Shown here: positions 42,041 to 55,000 of the stretch, one piece after another
Layout of the letters: the number at the start of each line of letters is the position of its first letter
How positions within the stretch are numbered: the stretch's first letter is position 1
From: Apostichopus japonicus
Lineage: Eukaryota; Echinodermata; Holothuroidea; Aspidochirotida; Stichopodidae
Length of the DNA stretch: 64,000 nucleotides
Assembly (NCBI RefSeq): GCF_037975245.1
Contig: NC_092582.1
Location: forward strand, 6,488,001-6,552,000
Direction of reading: 5' to 3'
Translations under genes and position numbers: made by a program
The notes under the pieces: generated by a model
Seen by the model: only the letters and a program-made list of their open reading frames with translations
Told to the model about the DNA's origin: nothing
Database searches by the model: none

Positions 42041-42290
42041 TTCATTTCGCTCTTTTCTGGGATGTTAACGTCACTCAAAAAACAATTAGAGTCTTCCTCA
42101 TCATTCACAGTTTGTTCGCTAGTATTCCAATCATTGACATTGCTCAATTCAGTGCAGATATTCAAAGATCCTCCATTACAAGTGATTTGCATGACACCAC
42201 CGACATTGATACTCATATCCAGGTATAACACCCTTATTTCTATAGATAAAGCCTCCACCCAGTTAAGAAACGAAAGCGAGTTACACACGC
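41500..42290 (-). pseudogene. Exon fragments of an unrecognised gene
   Basis: I do not recognise this protein. The longest frame (42288–41938) encodes about 116 aa including a cysteine-containing stretch ITCNGGSLNICTELS, an acidic NDEEDSNCFLSD and TYTGVINDVIITPGAVT. It must shift by one base to join the donor-bounded FKYREETRSM…EEGAG segment; the only GT…AG between them would make a 26-nt intron, too short. Duplication plus frameshift suggests a decaying gene copy, but wrong frame choice is possible. Confidence 0.3.
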
Positions 42291-42299
42291 GATAGTATT

Positions 42300-45240
42300 C
42301 CTTGGCGTAATAGCGAGATAATGGATACTCGCTCTCTCTGTCTTTGCGAGCCTTTGCAAGGTTCCTTCCAAATATCTCTAATAATACAATGCATGCAAAG
42401 AGCTTACCCTTCGCTACATCTGGGAGAAATCATGGAGTATTGTTTGAGCCCACCCTTTCTATGGAACAATTTGTCAACTCTACACATGTAAAACTGCTCA
42501 TTGTCACTTACGTAACATTTGGAATGATACGTCCCGCTTTAAGTAAACAGTCTGCTGAACAGCTGGTTCATTCTTTCGTTTCATACAAGTAATCTTGACT
42601 ATCGGAACTCGTGTTTCTAATGTGGATTTAACCTCATACTCTATTAATGAAGCAATACCGCATTCATAATTCTTCTGCCAGATTAATTACTAGACGGTCT
42701 AAACATTAAAGTATTATCCCCATACTTCTAATAGCTTCACTGGCTGTCTGTGGAGCTGAGCGTTATCTTTAGATTACTTCTCAACATTTTTTTTGCACCC
42801 TTACTACTTTTAACCCTCCTTCTTATTTCTGTCAACTTCTGCATCCCTTCAACTTTCCAACGCATAGATGAAGAAACAGGGAGAGGAGGAAGGACCGCCC
42901 CACATTTGATAGGGGTAGGGAAACAGTGTTCTTGTCCCCACATTTATTAAACTAGGGCTGTACTCCACGGTGTTTCTGGTTCATTTATCTGGATCCTATC
43001 AATGAACAGAAAGAATGCCAGGGCAATCATTTTGTCACTTATTCCTTTCAGGTAACATGAAACATTTAACTTGGAGGCTTCAATGATCCAAATTATTGCC
43101 GGACATTGAGGTGTTTTTCTATAAGATAATTGTATCGCTTTTGGTGGCAGTAAATCTCTTTGATTGAGAATGAGCGACTATTATTTGACTTTCAAGCATA
43201 TTCGGGAAGAAATATTGATTCATTTGCACTATGGGGGGGGGGGGGGGGGTGAGGGGGATTGACTGAAATGTGGAAACTGTTAATTCTAAACATCGATTCT
43301 GAGGGGAAGGAGTCTGGTTGGTCATGGCTCAGTCCTTACAGAAGATAATGGGCCGGGGTCTAAAAGCTTGTAGAAAACAATTTCATTTTCCAAATTTTCA
43401 CTACTTTAATAAGATCTTTGTTATTATATATAGAGTTAAATGGCCTGATGATGTCATCTCAGCAGGATCTTCTTCAGAAGCTACCAGTTTGCCTCTGAAA
43501 AAGAACCTGCTAGGATCGTAATTTCCTTCCCTCTAACGTTATATATCTTACCTACACAGGCGTGCATTTTGCAGTAGATTAGCTGTTTGTTAATGGTCAT
43601 GTGTCTCTTAGATCTTTGTTAATATTTACCAAACATCAAAAAAATCTGAGGTTGGAGTGTTTCCACTTTAATTCTCTTTCAGATGGTGAACATAATGTTA
43701 TTATCAATCTCAGAAGAAAAAGTAAATTTGAAATAAAAGGGATTAAATTTAAGTAAACTTAAAATCTTAATACAATATTAAAGGTACCCTCAAAGAATAA
43801 AACAATAGTGAAGAACTAATTATATTTATTTTGTAAGAAATTCTCATATTATCCAAAGGTACTATACAGAAATAAAAACAACTTTAATATCTATTAAGAG
43901 CAAAAACTAAAATCATGATTAAATATTTTTTTTAACTTCATATAATTGAAAATGTTAGAATGTGAAAATGTTGTGCACCCACAACCAAACTGTCAATGTA
44001 AAGCACTTTTTGGTACTAAAACTTATTGAATTCCTTTGAAACTGTGTCGATCTTTCAGAAAGCTTTCAAAGTAAAATTGCCACATTACCATAAATACAGA
44101 CACCTTTTCCTCATCAGACTGCACTTTTGGTCTTAAAACTGGCTTTTGTAAGTAAAAATTGTCTTGATTTAAAATATCATACCAATGTTGCAATTCACTT
44201 CAATTACATCTTAAATTACATTTTGTTACAATAAAGTATCCTTATTTAAATATCCAAATAGATCAAATCGCAGAAGTTCTCACTTCTGATAACAGATACT
44301 GGTGGTCTTTCTGTATTTACACATTGTCACTCTACAGTCAAGAAGCTCTACACAAAGTAACCATTCAACTAAGTCCTGCCTAATAATTAATAAATAACAG
44401 CACTTTTTCAGACATGTCACTACAGTTAGAGCTTGAAAAGCCAAACAACTTGATCAGCTCTCAACCCCCGTCCCCTTACATTGAGTCTGTATTCCATTTG
44501 AACATGCAGCTGTTAAGTTAAGTAAGCAATCATTATTCCCTACCAAAGGGCATAGATATTTGACATAATCTTGTTCAAAGGTCGAAGTGCGACCTAGACC
44601 CAGATGATCTTTGTCAAAGGTTGAGGTGAGAACTACACCCAGGAGTCAGGACTGCTTCAATGTGATCAATGTATGCACAGGTCTTGATTAAGAATAATAA
44701 GTAGTAGCACTATCAAACAAAAATCTGTCCAAAAGACGGTTCTTTTATAAATCTGTTTTGTATGCAGTGGTTATCTCGTAGCTATCACTAACACTCGTAC
44801 AATGCAAGATGCAAAAGTAATTTAAAACTTCAATCCAAACCACTCTTCATCAACAGTAGCTTGTTAGATTTCAGATAATTCTCACTGTGATTCTGACTTT
44901 CACACCCATGGAATACTAATAAATGACAAAAATTAATGATTGATGTAGCAATGTCTGAAATATTTGATAAATTTCATGGAAAAGTAAACCATTTGCATTA
45001 TTTTACGAATTTTTGGCATGAAGTATTGTAAGTAGAGAAAAACATTACCATTCTGAAAAAAAGCAATAATACAATTTTTTTTTTCAAAGCTGCATAGCAA
45101 GTTTGCCATTGAATTTGCATGGCATTATGCTAAGTTAAACCAGATAAACAATGCTTTGATATTATTAATTATATACACATTGATGATTCATGATACTAAT
45201 TATTCATGACATTCAGGCTGGTATAAACATTTAAATTCAA
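42300..45240. other. Mostly non-coding; MDN1 downstream flank
   Basis: AT-rich. Only marked features: a G17 run (43233–43249), an inverted pair GCAGGATCTTCTTCAGA / TCTGAAAAAGAACCTGC (43463–43511) related to the 35571/62147 family, and a possible minus-strand donor near 42408. No gene is recognised. Confidence 0.4.
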
Positions 45241-45249
45241 ACTACAGAT

Positions 45250-46030
45250 ATTCAATGAGCATCTCCAGCAGAATCCAATGCAAGCTAAGGTTATTACTGA
45301 GAATCTCCTGCAGTAATAAATCAAATCCAGTGTCCTCACTTAGCATCTCCAGCGGTAAACAATTCAAAACTCTCTGCTCATTGAGCACCTCCTGCCCAAG
45401 CCAAGTCAAACTTGTGTCCTTGCTGAGCATCCTCTGCAGTAGGCAATAAAGCTTGTGTCTTCACTGATCCGATGCTATAAGCAATTCTGTGATGCATGTG
45501 GTGAAGGGCAGTAACCAAGAACATGTGTGTCCTCACTGAGCATCTCCTGCAATATTCAATGCAAACCCATCTCCTCACTGAGCATCTCCTGCAATATTCA
45601 ATGCAAACCCATCTCCTCACTGAGCATCTCCTGCAGTATTCAATGTAATCTCATCTCCTCACTGAGCATCTCCTGCAGTATTCAATGCAAACCCATCTCC
45701 TCATTGAGCATCTCCTGCAGTATTCAATGCAATCTCATCTCCTCACTGAGCATCTCCTGCAGTATTCAATGCAAACCCATCTCCTCATTGAGCATCTCCT
45801 GCAGTATTCAATGCAATCTCATCTCTCACTGAGCATCTCCAGCAGTATTCAATGCAAACCCATCTCCTCACTAAGCATCTCCTGCAGTATTCAATGTAAA
45901 CCCATCTCCTCACTGAGCATCTCCTGCAGTATTCAATGCAAACCCATCTCCTCACTGAGCATCTCCTGCAGTATTCAATGCAAACCCATCTCCTCACTGA
46001 GCATCTCCAGCAGTGACTAATTCAAACCAT
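45250..46030 (-). repeat. 42-bp minisatellite at the MDN1 3' end
   Basis: About 12 well-conserved 42-bp units (45538–46016) follow about six degenerate ones (45250–45500). On the minus strand each unit ends GGAGATGCTCAGTGA, identical to the last four codons and stop of MDN1 (45994–46008), and the rest of the unit aligns with the preceding codons. The array therefore starts inside the last exon and continues through the presumed 3' UTR. Confidence 0.9.
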
Positions 46031-49000
46031 TGCCTTAGTGCATCACTAAGAGTTGCTGGCAGAGAATTAACGTCCCTCAGGAGGATGTAGAATGGGAATG
46101 GGAAGTGTTCCATGTAGGAGTGAATCTCTGGTAGGCCGTCTTCCTTGAAGAGTGGAACCTTGATGTCCAGAATCGAATCCTATGATACGAAATAAGAAAA
46201 CATCTTATGTCATTTTAGCGCAGGTCAGAATTGGCTGGAACAAGAAAGAATGTAAGGATTCAGAAAAGATGCAAAAAAGCTTTACTTTCCTGGCCTAGAC
46301 ACAATCTAAATATTAACCAACCATACACTGTCATAATTGTTCAGTGCAGACTTTGTGGTACACATTTTGTGCTGACATTAACCAACTTTCGACCAAAATA
46401 TAAGCATTTCCTTAAACTGTGCTCACCATAATGAAGTTATTAATATCAAGAATGTTGTCTTCAAAAGAATATTTCCATCAGAACTACATTAAAACTCCAT
46501 TTGCATAATCACTTCAATGCCTACTTTCAAAACTAACTAAGGAATGTGTCTAAACCAAGAAGAGACAAATTCTAATAAGGAGTCAAGAAAGTTCAACTCC
46601 ATTCCAACAGAAGTATTTTTGGGTTTCCATGCTCTTGCTCTTGCAGGGTGGGAGGGGGGGGGAGGAATACATTTTTTGTGGGGGGGGGGAGGAGGACACA
46701 TTTCTAGTGGTAGGATGGAAGAGGTCAGGGATGTGTTTTTATCCTACCTTATTCTCAGGATTATCCAACACCAGAAAGACGAGGAATATGTTGGCATCTC
46801 TAGCTGCCCTGACAGCGCTCTTGACTCTCTCGATCCCCTCCAGGAAGAGACCACGCCCGTCAGACATCACTAGAACCAACTGCGAGATGGGTACATTACT
46901 CCCTGCACCCGGTGCTTGATGAGCTTTAGCTTCCGTCATCAGCGTTGTCACATATTTCAAAAGCTGTGCAAGAAAAAGATGAAACAGAAAAGTGAGGTAA
47001 GACAGAAAACCTTGTCAACTCCATTGACATTTTCTATTTATTCTACAGAACTTTTTGTTCAAAACACTATCTATTTTGTCGGTAATGAAACCTCAATGTA
47101 ACCTGCACAATTGATGAATGTTCACCAGCCCCCACCCCCTCTTCCTACACCCCCTCCCCCCTTGCTAAAACAATTTTGGAGCTAACAATTTTATTCTTTT
47201 TAGTTCTTTTTGTCTGTTCTTTCCTTATTAAATGCAACACATTTGAGAGAAAACTAATTATGGTCAGTAATTTCCAATATTTTTACCTCATTTTACCTCA
47301 AAATTTGACTGCGATTTATTTAGCATAGAGGGACCCATTGTTTTGTCACCCAAGGATTGTTATTCCCCTTAGACAAAATTTGCAGCCCTACAGTTTGAGT
47401 GGATAAAGCCTGACATCTGGGAGACATGTGGGTTTGATCCCTGGGCGGCTACTGTATTAAGTAGCTTTTCTATCCAGGAGTAAGGTATCATTTTCCCATT
47501 TGTAATGTCTTCAAGAAATATTCCAAAATGAACTTAAACTGTAAATTGGATTGCAATCCGATGTGAAGGATAAGTTTCATTCTTCTTCTCTCACTAATAT
47601 AAAACTAACTATATAAGATAACTGCCTTCCCTGATGATGTCGTTACTTAGAATTGAACCTTACCTGCGCTATTTTTGTCTTCTTCTGCGAAAAGGTGAAA
47701 TCTTGGAGTATTTTAGATCCAGACTGGTCTGAGAACTGTTCATGGAATGGATGAAGGAGTTGAACAGATTCTCCAAAGCTGGAAAGAAAGGAGAAAAAGA
47801 TAAGAATCAATCAAAGTTTTCATTTAAAAATCCTAACCCTAACCTTAAGAGAGGAGTGTAGAGAAGGAAGAGCTTGGAAATTTAGTGACAAGAGGTCATT
47901 ACTAGTTAACAAAGCTGGAGAAAACCAGTGGTCAGAGCAGTTAAAGAAACTGTTAACTGTAGAGGTGTTTATATGAGTGCTATTACTTTCTGGTCACATG
48001 AAACTGCTATTCTGAAATGTTCACTTCACAGTAAGGCTCTCCTATGACAACATATACACGTAGCGAAGGGGTTTTTGTTGGGGGGTGTGGAGAATTTGAT
48101 TTGCCGACGGATCTGGAAGTGGTGACTGAAATGGGGGAGGGGTCTAAGGGGAGGGGGTGTCCCCCTCCCCTTTGGAAAATTTTTAGTTTTGAAACGTCCT
48201 CAGATGCAATCTGGTGCATATTTTAAGTCAAATTTGATTTGCCGACCGACCTGGAAGTGGTGACTGAAATAGGGGAGGGGTCTAAGGGGAGGGGGTGTCC
48301 CCCTCCCCTTTGGAAATTTTTTAGTTTTGAAACGTCCTTAGATGCAATCTGGTGTATATTTTAAGTCAAATTTGATTTGCCGACGGATCTGGAAGTGGTG
48401 ACTGATATGGGGGAGGGGTCTTTGGAAAATTTTTAGTTTTGAAACGTCCTCAGATGCAATCTGGTGCATATTTTAAGTCAAATTTGATTTGCCGACGGAT
48501 CTGGAAGTGGTGACTGAAATAGGGGAGGGGTCTAAGGGGAGGGGGTGTCCCCCTCCCCTTTGGAAATTTTTTAGTTTTGAAACGTCCTTAGATGCAATCT
48601 GGTGCATATTTTAAGTCAAATTTGATTTGCCGACGGATCTGGAAGTGGTGACTGAAATGGGGGAGGGGTCTAAGGGGAGGGGGTGTCCCCCTCCCCTTTT
48701 GAAAATTTTTAGTTTTGAAACGTCCTTAGATGCAATCTGGTGCATATTTTAAGTCAAATTTGGCACGGCAGAAGCTCCCGTTCTCCCGTTCTCCTTTTCT
48801 CTATTCAGCTTTCCTTCTTTCTTCCCCTTCCGCTCTCTTCACCTTTTCTCCTTTTGCCGACAGACCCAAAATTTGCCGACAGCGACCAAATTATTGGGGG
48901 GGTGTGACACCCCCCCACACCCCCCCGCTCGCTACGCCCCTGCATATACATTTTGTTATGTTAATAAGACATGGCTTCTAAATGGACTTGTGAGTTTACT

Positions 49001-52000
49001 TACCTACAGACTGCTAATTGTCCAGCTTCCAGCCATGTTAAAGCATTGCTTACTAATGCCATGGATTCGAAAGCCATCTACAGAAATGAAGAGAAGGATA
49101 ATTCCATCAGCAATAATTATTTTGGGTATTACTGGATGAAACAATGTGCAAAGAATGTGCATATATTTGAGAAACAATAAATGTGGTACACTAGCTTCAT
49201 ATAGTACATTTGGTCAAGCACCCAATGATCCACATATTTGTTTGCAAAAAGCCATAGGATAGGTTCTTTCTAGTGACGGCTATATGCGAAGGAGGTGCAT
49301 CCTCTTGTTAATGGAAATGGACTTTCTATAGGATATACCTTTATATTTGTGCCTTACTGTGATAACAAGGTAGTACCTGATGCATTAAAGGTCAACGGAC
49401 ACCTAGTAAAAACATTGTCCTAATGAAGATAGCTGCAAATCCCATCAAAATCCATCCAATATTGACCATTTTACAAGTCTTCTCTTAATTCTAGTTTCAC
49501 TTATGAATAAACATTAGCTTATTATGCACACTGATAATGTAACCGGAGTGACTGCCTAATTTTCTGTCACTTCTTTGTTTTTACAACCTTTGTTTCAATG
49601 ACACCAAACACAGGTTTATGACATATGGCTATCCTATGGAAATATTACATTGTCCTCTTTGAAAAGAGGAACATCACATTATTCGTATGATATAAGTGGT
49701 TTATAATTAGGGGCTAACTAATTAAGGGCTAAAATAAAGAAATTTTGATGAGCGCAACACTCTACGCCATAGTTTGCAATTATTTGATAAGTTTCCCCAG
49801 ATTTATCAAAACTTCATATAACTTGAAAACGACAAGAGCTTTCTAAAACTTTCAACAGATTTTGAATAAGAGTATCACATACAACAAATGTATTGCATAT
49901 GGGGCAAATTGGCTAGGTGTCTGTAGACCTGGTTTTCAGGGGTGGAAAATTTGAACTTGATGCATATAATTTACAAGTTTACTCCATGTTGTCTGAGGAA
50001 TAAAGGGCTAATCACTTCTACTGTTCGAAGGAAACTACCACATTCTGTCTATCAACTATTCATTTGCATATGTTTCATAGATACACATCAGCCAAGAGTT
50101 TTAAATCCTATTCAGCTTTTATATTGGTTATGCCTTTGTTGAACCCTAGCAGACAGGGCCTTGTTAAAGTTCTTACAAGTAATGGAGTCCTGGAGAAACC
50201 CTGACTTTTTGTTATCTTGATGCTATTAACTGCAAGTTGTGTATTTCTTTCTCAATATTCTCTCCAGAGAGTTTGTGTTCTTGTATTTTATATCTCCTCT
50301 GAAATTGCAAGGTTGTTCCTCTTGAATATGAATATGAAAATTGGAAACTTTGAATTCACCCGATGGTATTTTAATGATGAAACCATGATATTAATTATCC
50401 TACATGTGTCCATGGGAACAAGAATCAGATGTTGAGATTGACTCAAGGTACCAGTCGAATGAAGGTACCATTATGTCACCCTTGGCAACGGCTACTCACT
50501 TGTCTTGATCTATTGTCAGCCATACTGGATGAGTCATCGACTGCTAGTAAGATCTGGTACTCTCTCTTGCTGGGTTTGGTTCTTCTGAGCCAAATCTTGT
50601 CCTTTCTGAAACCACTTGCGATATATGGGATGACCTTTCGCATGTTGATACGCTTGCCGGTACGAAAGTCTCCCCTAAAATACAGATTAACATCATAGGG
50701 TGGATAGTTAACCACATTCAGACACGATGGAATCAAGCTATCATGACAGACTGTCTAATACAATAGTCTCTTATTACCACCCTTGCCATCCACTTACGGA
50801 AAGACTTGCAAAGTGATCACACAGTTGATTGCATTATTTATTAACCCAAAATATAAAAATTTTACACAGAAGGAACAATTTCTGCAGTGAAACTGTAATA
50901 CTTCATATATATATACCACTTCATAATTTTGAAGAAAGCTTTCTTTTAGCATAACTCATTAATTTGACACCATGTCTTAAGTATTCTATTGCTAACCCAT
51001 GGTAACCAATGGAGAACATCATGAAAGCTAAATATATAACAAACTAATTTCATATAAGCATCAACAAAACGATGATGAACCGACCACTCACAAACGATAT
51101 TCTGTAATTCATTTTCTAGTTCCTAAACACAAACAAAGACATTTTCAAATACCTTACCAGCAAAAATGAACAGAAACATTTTATGATGTCAGTCATTTAA
51201 AAATGGTAAACTGACTGGGGACTTATGAAAGAAATTTAGTAAGAACAAAGAACTTTTGGCTAGAACAGATTGAACCAAGAAACTCTGGTCCTGAGGTCAC
51301 TGGTTCAAATCCCTGTTCTAGCCAAGATTTTCTTGCTCTCTTCAAAGTCATGACAGTATCTGACCCCTGTGCTCCACCCCATGGTTCTCTGAAATCTTAC
51401 CTAAGTTTTGATGCTTGAGTCGGTTCCAGGACTAGCCTCAGCTGCTCACAAAGTTCTCTAGCCAGACCAGAGGTCACAGCTTCACAGTCGTGCCACAACT
51501 GCTGTGTTTGCTGGTCCTAAGAAAGAAAAAACATTCCAAAATTAGGCCTCAAGACCACTGGGTGTACTACACTTATATTAATATACTGCAATGACAAACG
51601 TCTATGGTTTTTGTTAGTGTTTATCATAAAATTTGAAACTATAAACCATCCTAAAGTTTTATCATTTGTACCTTGACTTTGGTGCAGTTAGGAGTTTCAG
51701 CTATGGCTGGAATATTCTCTCTGAGGACGACTAGGTCCATCAAAGTACAAGAGCAACTACAAGAACCAACCTACTAAACAAGTATCAAACTTTTATGTTC
51801 AAGAGAGCACCAAGACAGAAGGAATAAACTAAAACATACTTAATAAAAACAACACTAGCCTTGACCACTGATGCATTATAGAAAACTCATCTAAGATATA
51901 GCCAGGGCACGGAAACCAACAAATCAATCAACTCTCAATTGCGTCCTCTTCCATCGAGACTAACGACGAGATGGCCTTTATACATCAATTGATCATCGAG

Positions 52001-55000
52001 AGTCCCTTTGTAAAGGAGTAAATACTGAACACAATCAGGTTAATAGTTGGTGAGTGATCTATGCTTTATATCTGACAAGAACAGATTTGGGCCGGTCCAA
52101 GTGCAGCCCCTACCTAAACCAGTCAGGGAGGTAGTTTGGATTTGGTCCGAGTGACTTGTGATACTCACTTGACCATAACATCGTCATGATCATATGATTG
52201 CAGTCTCGATGTAACAGGACTGGGGTTCAGAGTGGACCAACTTGTTTTGGTTTTGTGCCCTGGCTCTACCTTGGGTGAATGTACTTAAAAAGTATGATCT
52301 GTGCAATACAACCAGCTACTGTTGAACAATAGCAGTTAATTGAAAGCAACTAACACCAAACTGCATTGGTCAATTTGAGTTGACTGACACTGACTACCAA
52401 AATATTTGGCTTCCTGGAACACTACTTCTTCATATTAAATTGGAGGTACCTTTCTTTGAGCAACTATTCTCATTAGAAAAAGAGAAGGCAAGTTATAAAA
52501 AGTAAAATGATTATTTGTTCACCTCGTTTTTGGAGCCTTCGTGTAAAAGACTTAATTGTTTCTCTATCTCCTTTCTGACCTCTTCAACTTCCTCCAAGTT
52601 GCTCAGCACCATCTCGGGTATCGCAGCATTCTTCCTCTCAGAGAGGTTTGTATGTGCGGAGGAAGCAATTGCATCTGCTGTCTGACCAGATGGTGAGTCT
52701 GAAAACCAGAATTATAAAAACTGATAAAATCAAAGACTTTGGAGGAAGCATAATAACAGTGCTGTACAGTTACCCTGATTTCTAATCTGGATGCAACAAC
52801 AGTAACACAACAACAGGGATGACATGATTAATTGTACCCTGGTCCACTTGTGGCCTTTATAAAGTCCTACGGCAGGAGTAAAATCATTAAGGAACAAACA
52901 CTACCAATCAGAGCTTCCACTAAAGCCTGAGATTGGCTTGGCCAACACTATCAAATATAGGACATTAGTAAACTGGAATTTAATGCCACTCATTGCCAGA
53001 AAATAAAACTACAATGTCAAGTATTGTAATGTAGCAGATTTTGATAGATATGGTCTAATTAATGTCCCTGCAGTTACGGCCAACCAGGGTCTGGTTTAAG
53101 CAGTACAGATCACAAGTTAGGAACCCAGTTAATAGACTTATAGACTAGGTTTTGAAAAAAAAAAATGTTTTGTATGTGGCTAACAAATCCAGATAATTCT
53201 TGTAACCGTGGAGATATCTCTTTCACACACACTCACCATCATTATCTCCATCTTCATCATTGACATCTGGTGAGGGTTCCTCCCCATCTTCTTTCCTTCT
53301 CTCACCCGTCTCCAACTTCCCACTTGGGAAACTCTGGCCTTCAAGTTTCTTTTCTACCTCTTCCTGGGGAGGAAAGTAAATGGTACATGTTTGATAAACT
53401 TTACCTTATGTAATTAACACTAATCAAACGTGTAGATAACATAATACATGCTAATGTACTATCACTCTGATGCACAGTTATAGAATAAAATTATTTGTAG
53501 CAAATGAAGAATATGAATAACTAACAGGCTTCACAAGATGGCTTCACAGCCCAGGGCAAACATTCAATGGGGAGTGGGGGGGGGTGGAGTTTGCCCTGGG
53601 CTTCACAGCCGAGGGCAAGCATTCAATTGGGGGAGGGGAGAAAATGTAACAGACAACATGTCTGGGGCTAAAGTTTTACCTTACTGCTTTAGAATCTGCA
53701 GAAAAGGTTGAATTTAGTTTAAAAGGAAAATGCCAGAAACTTGGTGTAAATACTCGCCCTACTGGTGTATGTTATCACTCTTGTGTGTAACTGTATCGCC
53801 AATGACAACTCACTATCTCTGAAATAAGTCTACCTTGCTGGGTACAACATTAGTATAATATTGTTACTATATGGCTAATTGTATTACAACATCTCCATGG
53901 TTATACTCTACCCTGTCAGTTTAACACTATTAGCAAGGTTATCACTGATGTAGTTTCTGCTAAATATCAGCACAATATATGTAGAGCTTAACAAAAACCA
54001 GCCTGCTGGCTCATCTTATACTAAAAAGCACCTACAAGAAAAAAGAAAGGAAAATGGGAAAGCCTAGTAACAATGAACCTAACACTACCATACCTCCTCG
54101 ATAGATTCCATCTCCTGCATTACAGGCATCTCCTCATTTTCTCCTTCACCAACAGCATCTTCCTCTTCCTCCTCATTTAAGGTCTCCTTGGTTACTCCTG
54201 CTTCCTGGGCCTGCTCCTCTGTTGCCGTGTCAACGGCCTGTACGTCATAGTGAGACTGAGAGTCCTTCAAGTGTTCGTACAAGTCGCTCTCTGTGTTCTC
54301 ATTCTACAAAGAGGATATAATAAAACTGTAAACTTACAAACAGAAATTAATTCGTCCTATAAAATTCTTTCCTAATTCATTGATTTATAAAAAGATAGTA
54401 GTGCAAAGTTCAAAGTTGTGTCGAGGACTACAGCTTCAGTCCTTATCAGTGAGGATCAAGCCAGAACAGGTTAAAAAATATAGTAATGAAAAGTGATACT
54501 TGCGACAATTGCCATGACGACATAAACTGTCTCATAGCCTTGAATAACATTTGTCAATATTCTAGCATAATAGTAACAGGTTAAAGCATACACACCAAGA
54601 CAGCATCTATTATTAAGTTTGAAGTAAACCAAATAAAGTTTTTACCTTCCCTGGTAAAGTTCTATTCCAGATTTAAACATCTTTGATCTTTATTATATGT
54701 TTTCAATGTCCTGCATTTTCAATTTATAGACATCAACAATGTATCACAGAATTCTACTTTTCACAGTACATAACACTATTCCATGAGATATGTCATCCAT
54801 TAATAAAAATTTCTCTAGTTTATCATACATTATTGCATGGTGAATGATATACACTGGGAAATGATCAAAAATAGTTTCTCAAGTTTCCAGTATAAAATTT
54901 CAAATTACATTTATCAATTTCTGATACCTACAATCCATCATATACTCCCTACACTTTTATTTTACTATATTTTCAAGCTTCCAACAACTCTTTCTTTATT

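Noticed and set aside
45378-46020. Cysteine-rich repetitive frames on both strands (for example MRRWVCIEYC repeats)
   Set aside because: Translations of the 42-bp minisatellite; on the MDN1 strand they lie past the stop codon.
45250-46030. CRISPR array
   Set aside because: Regular repeats but no unique spacers, and the sequence is a eukaryotic genome.
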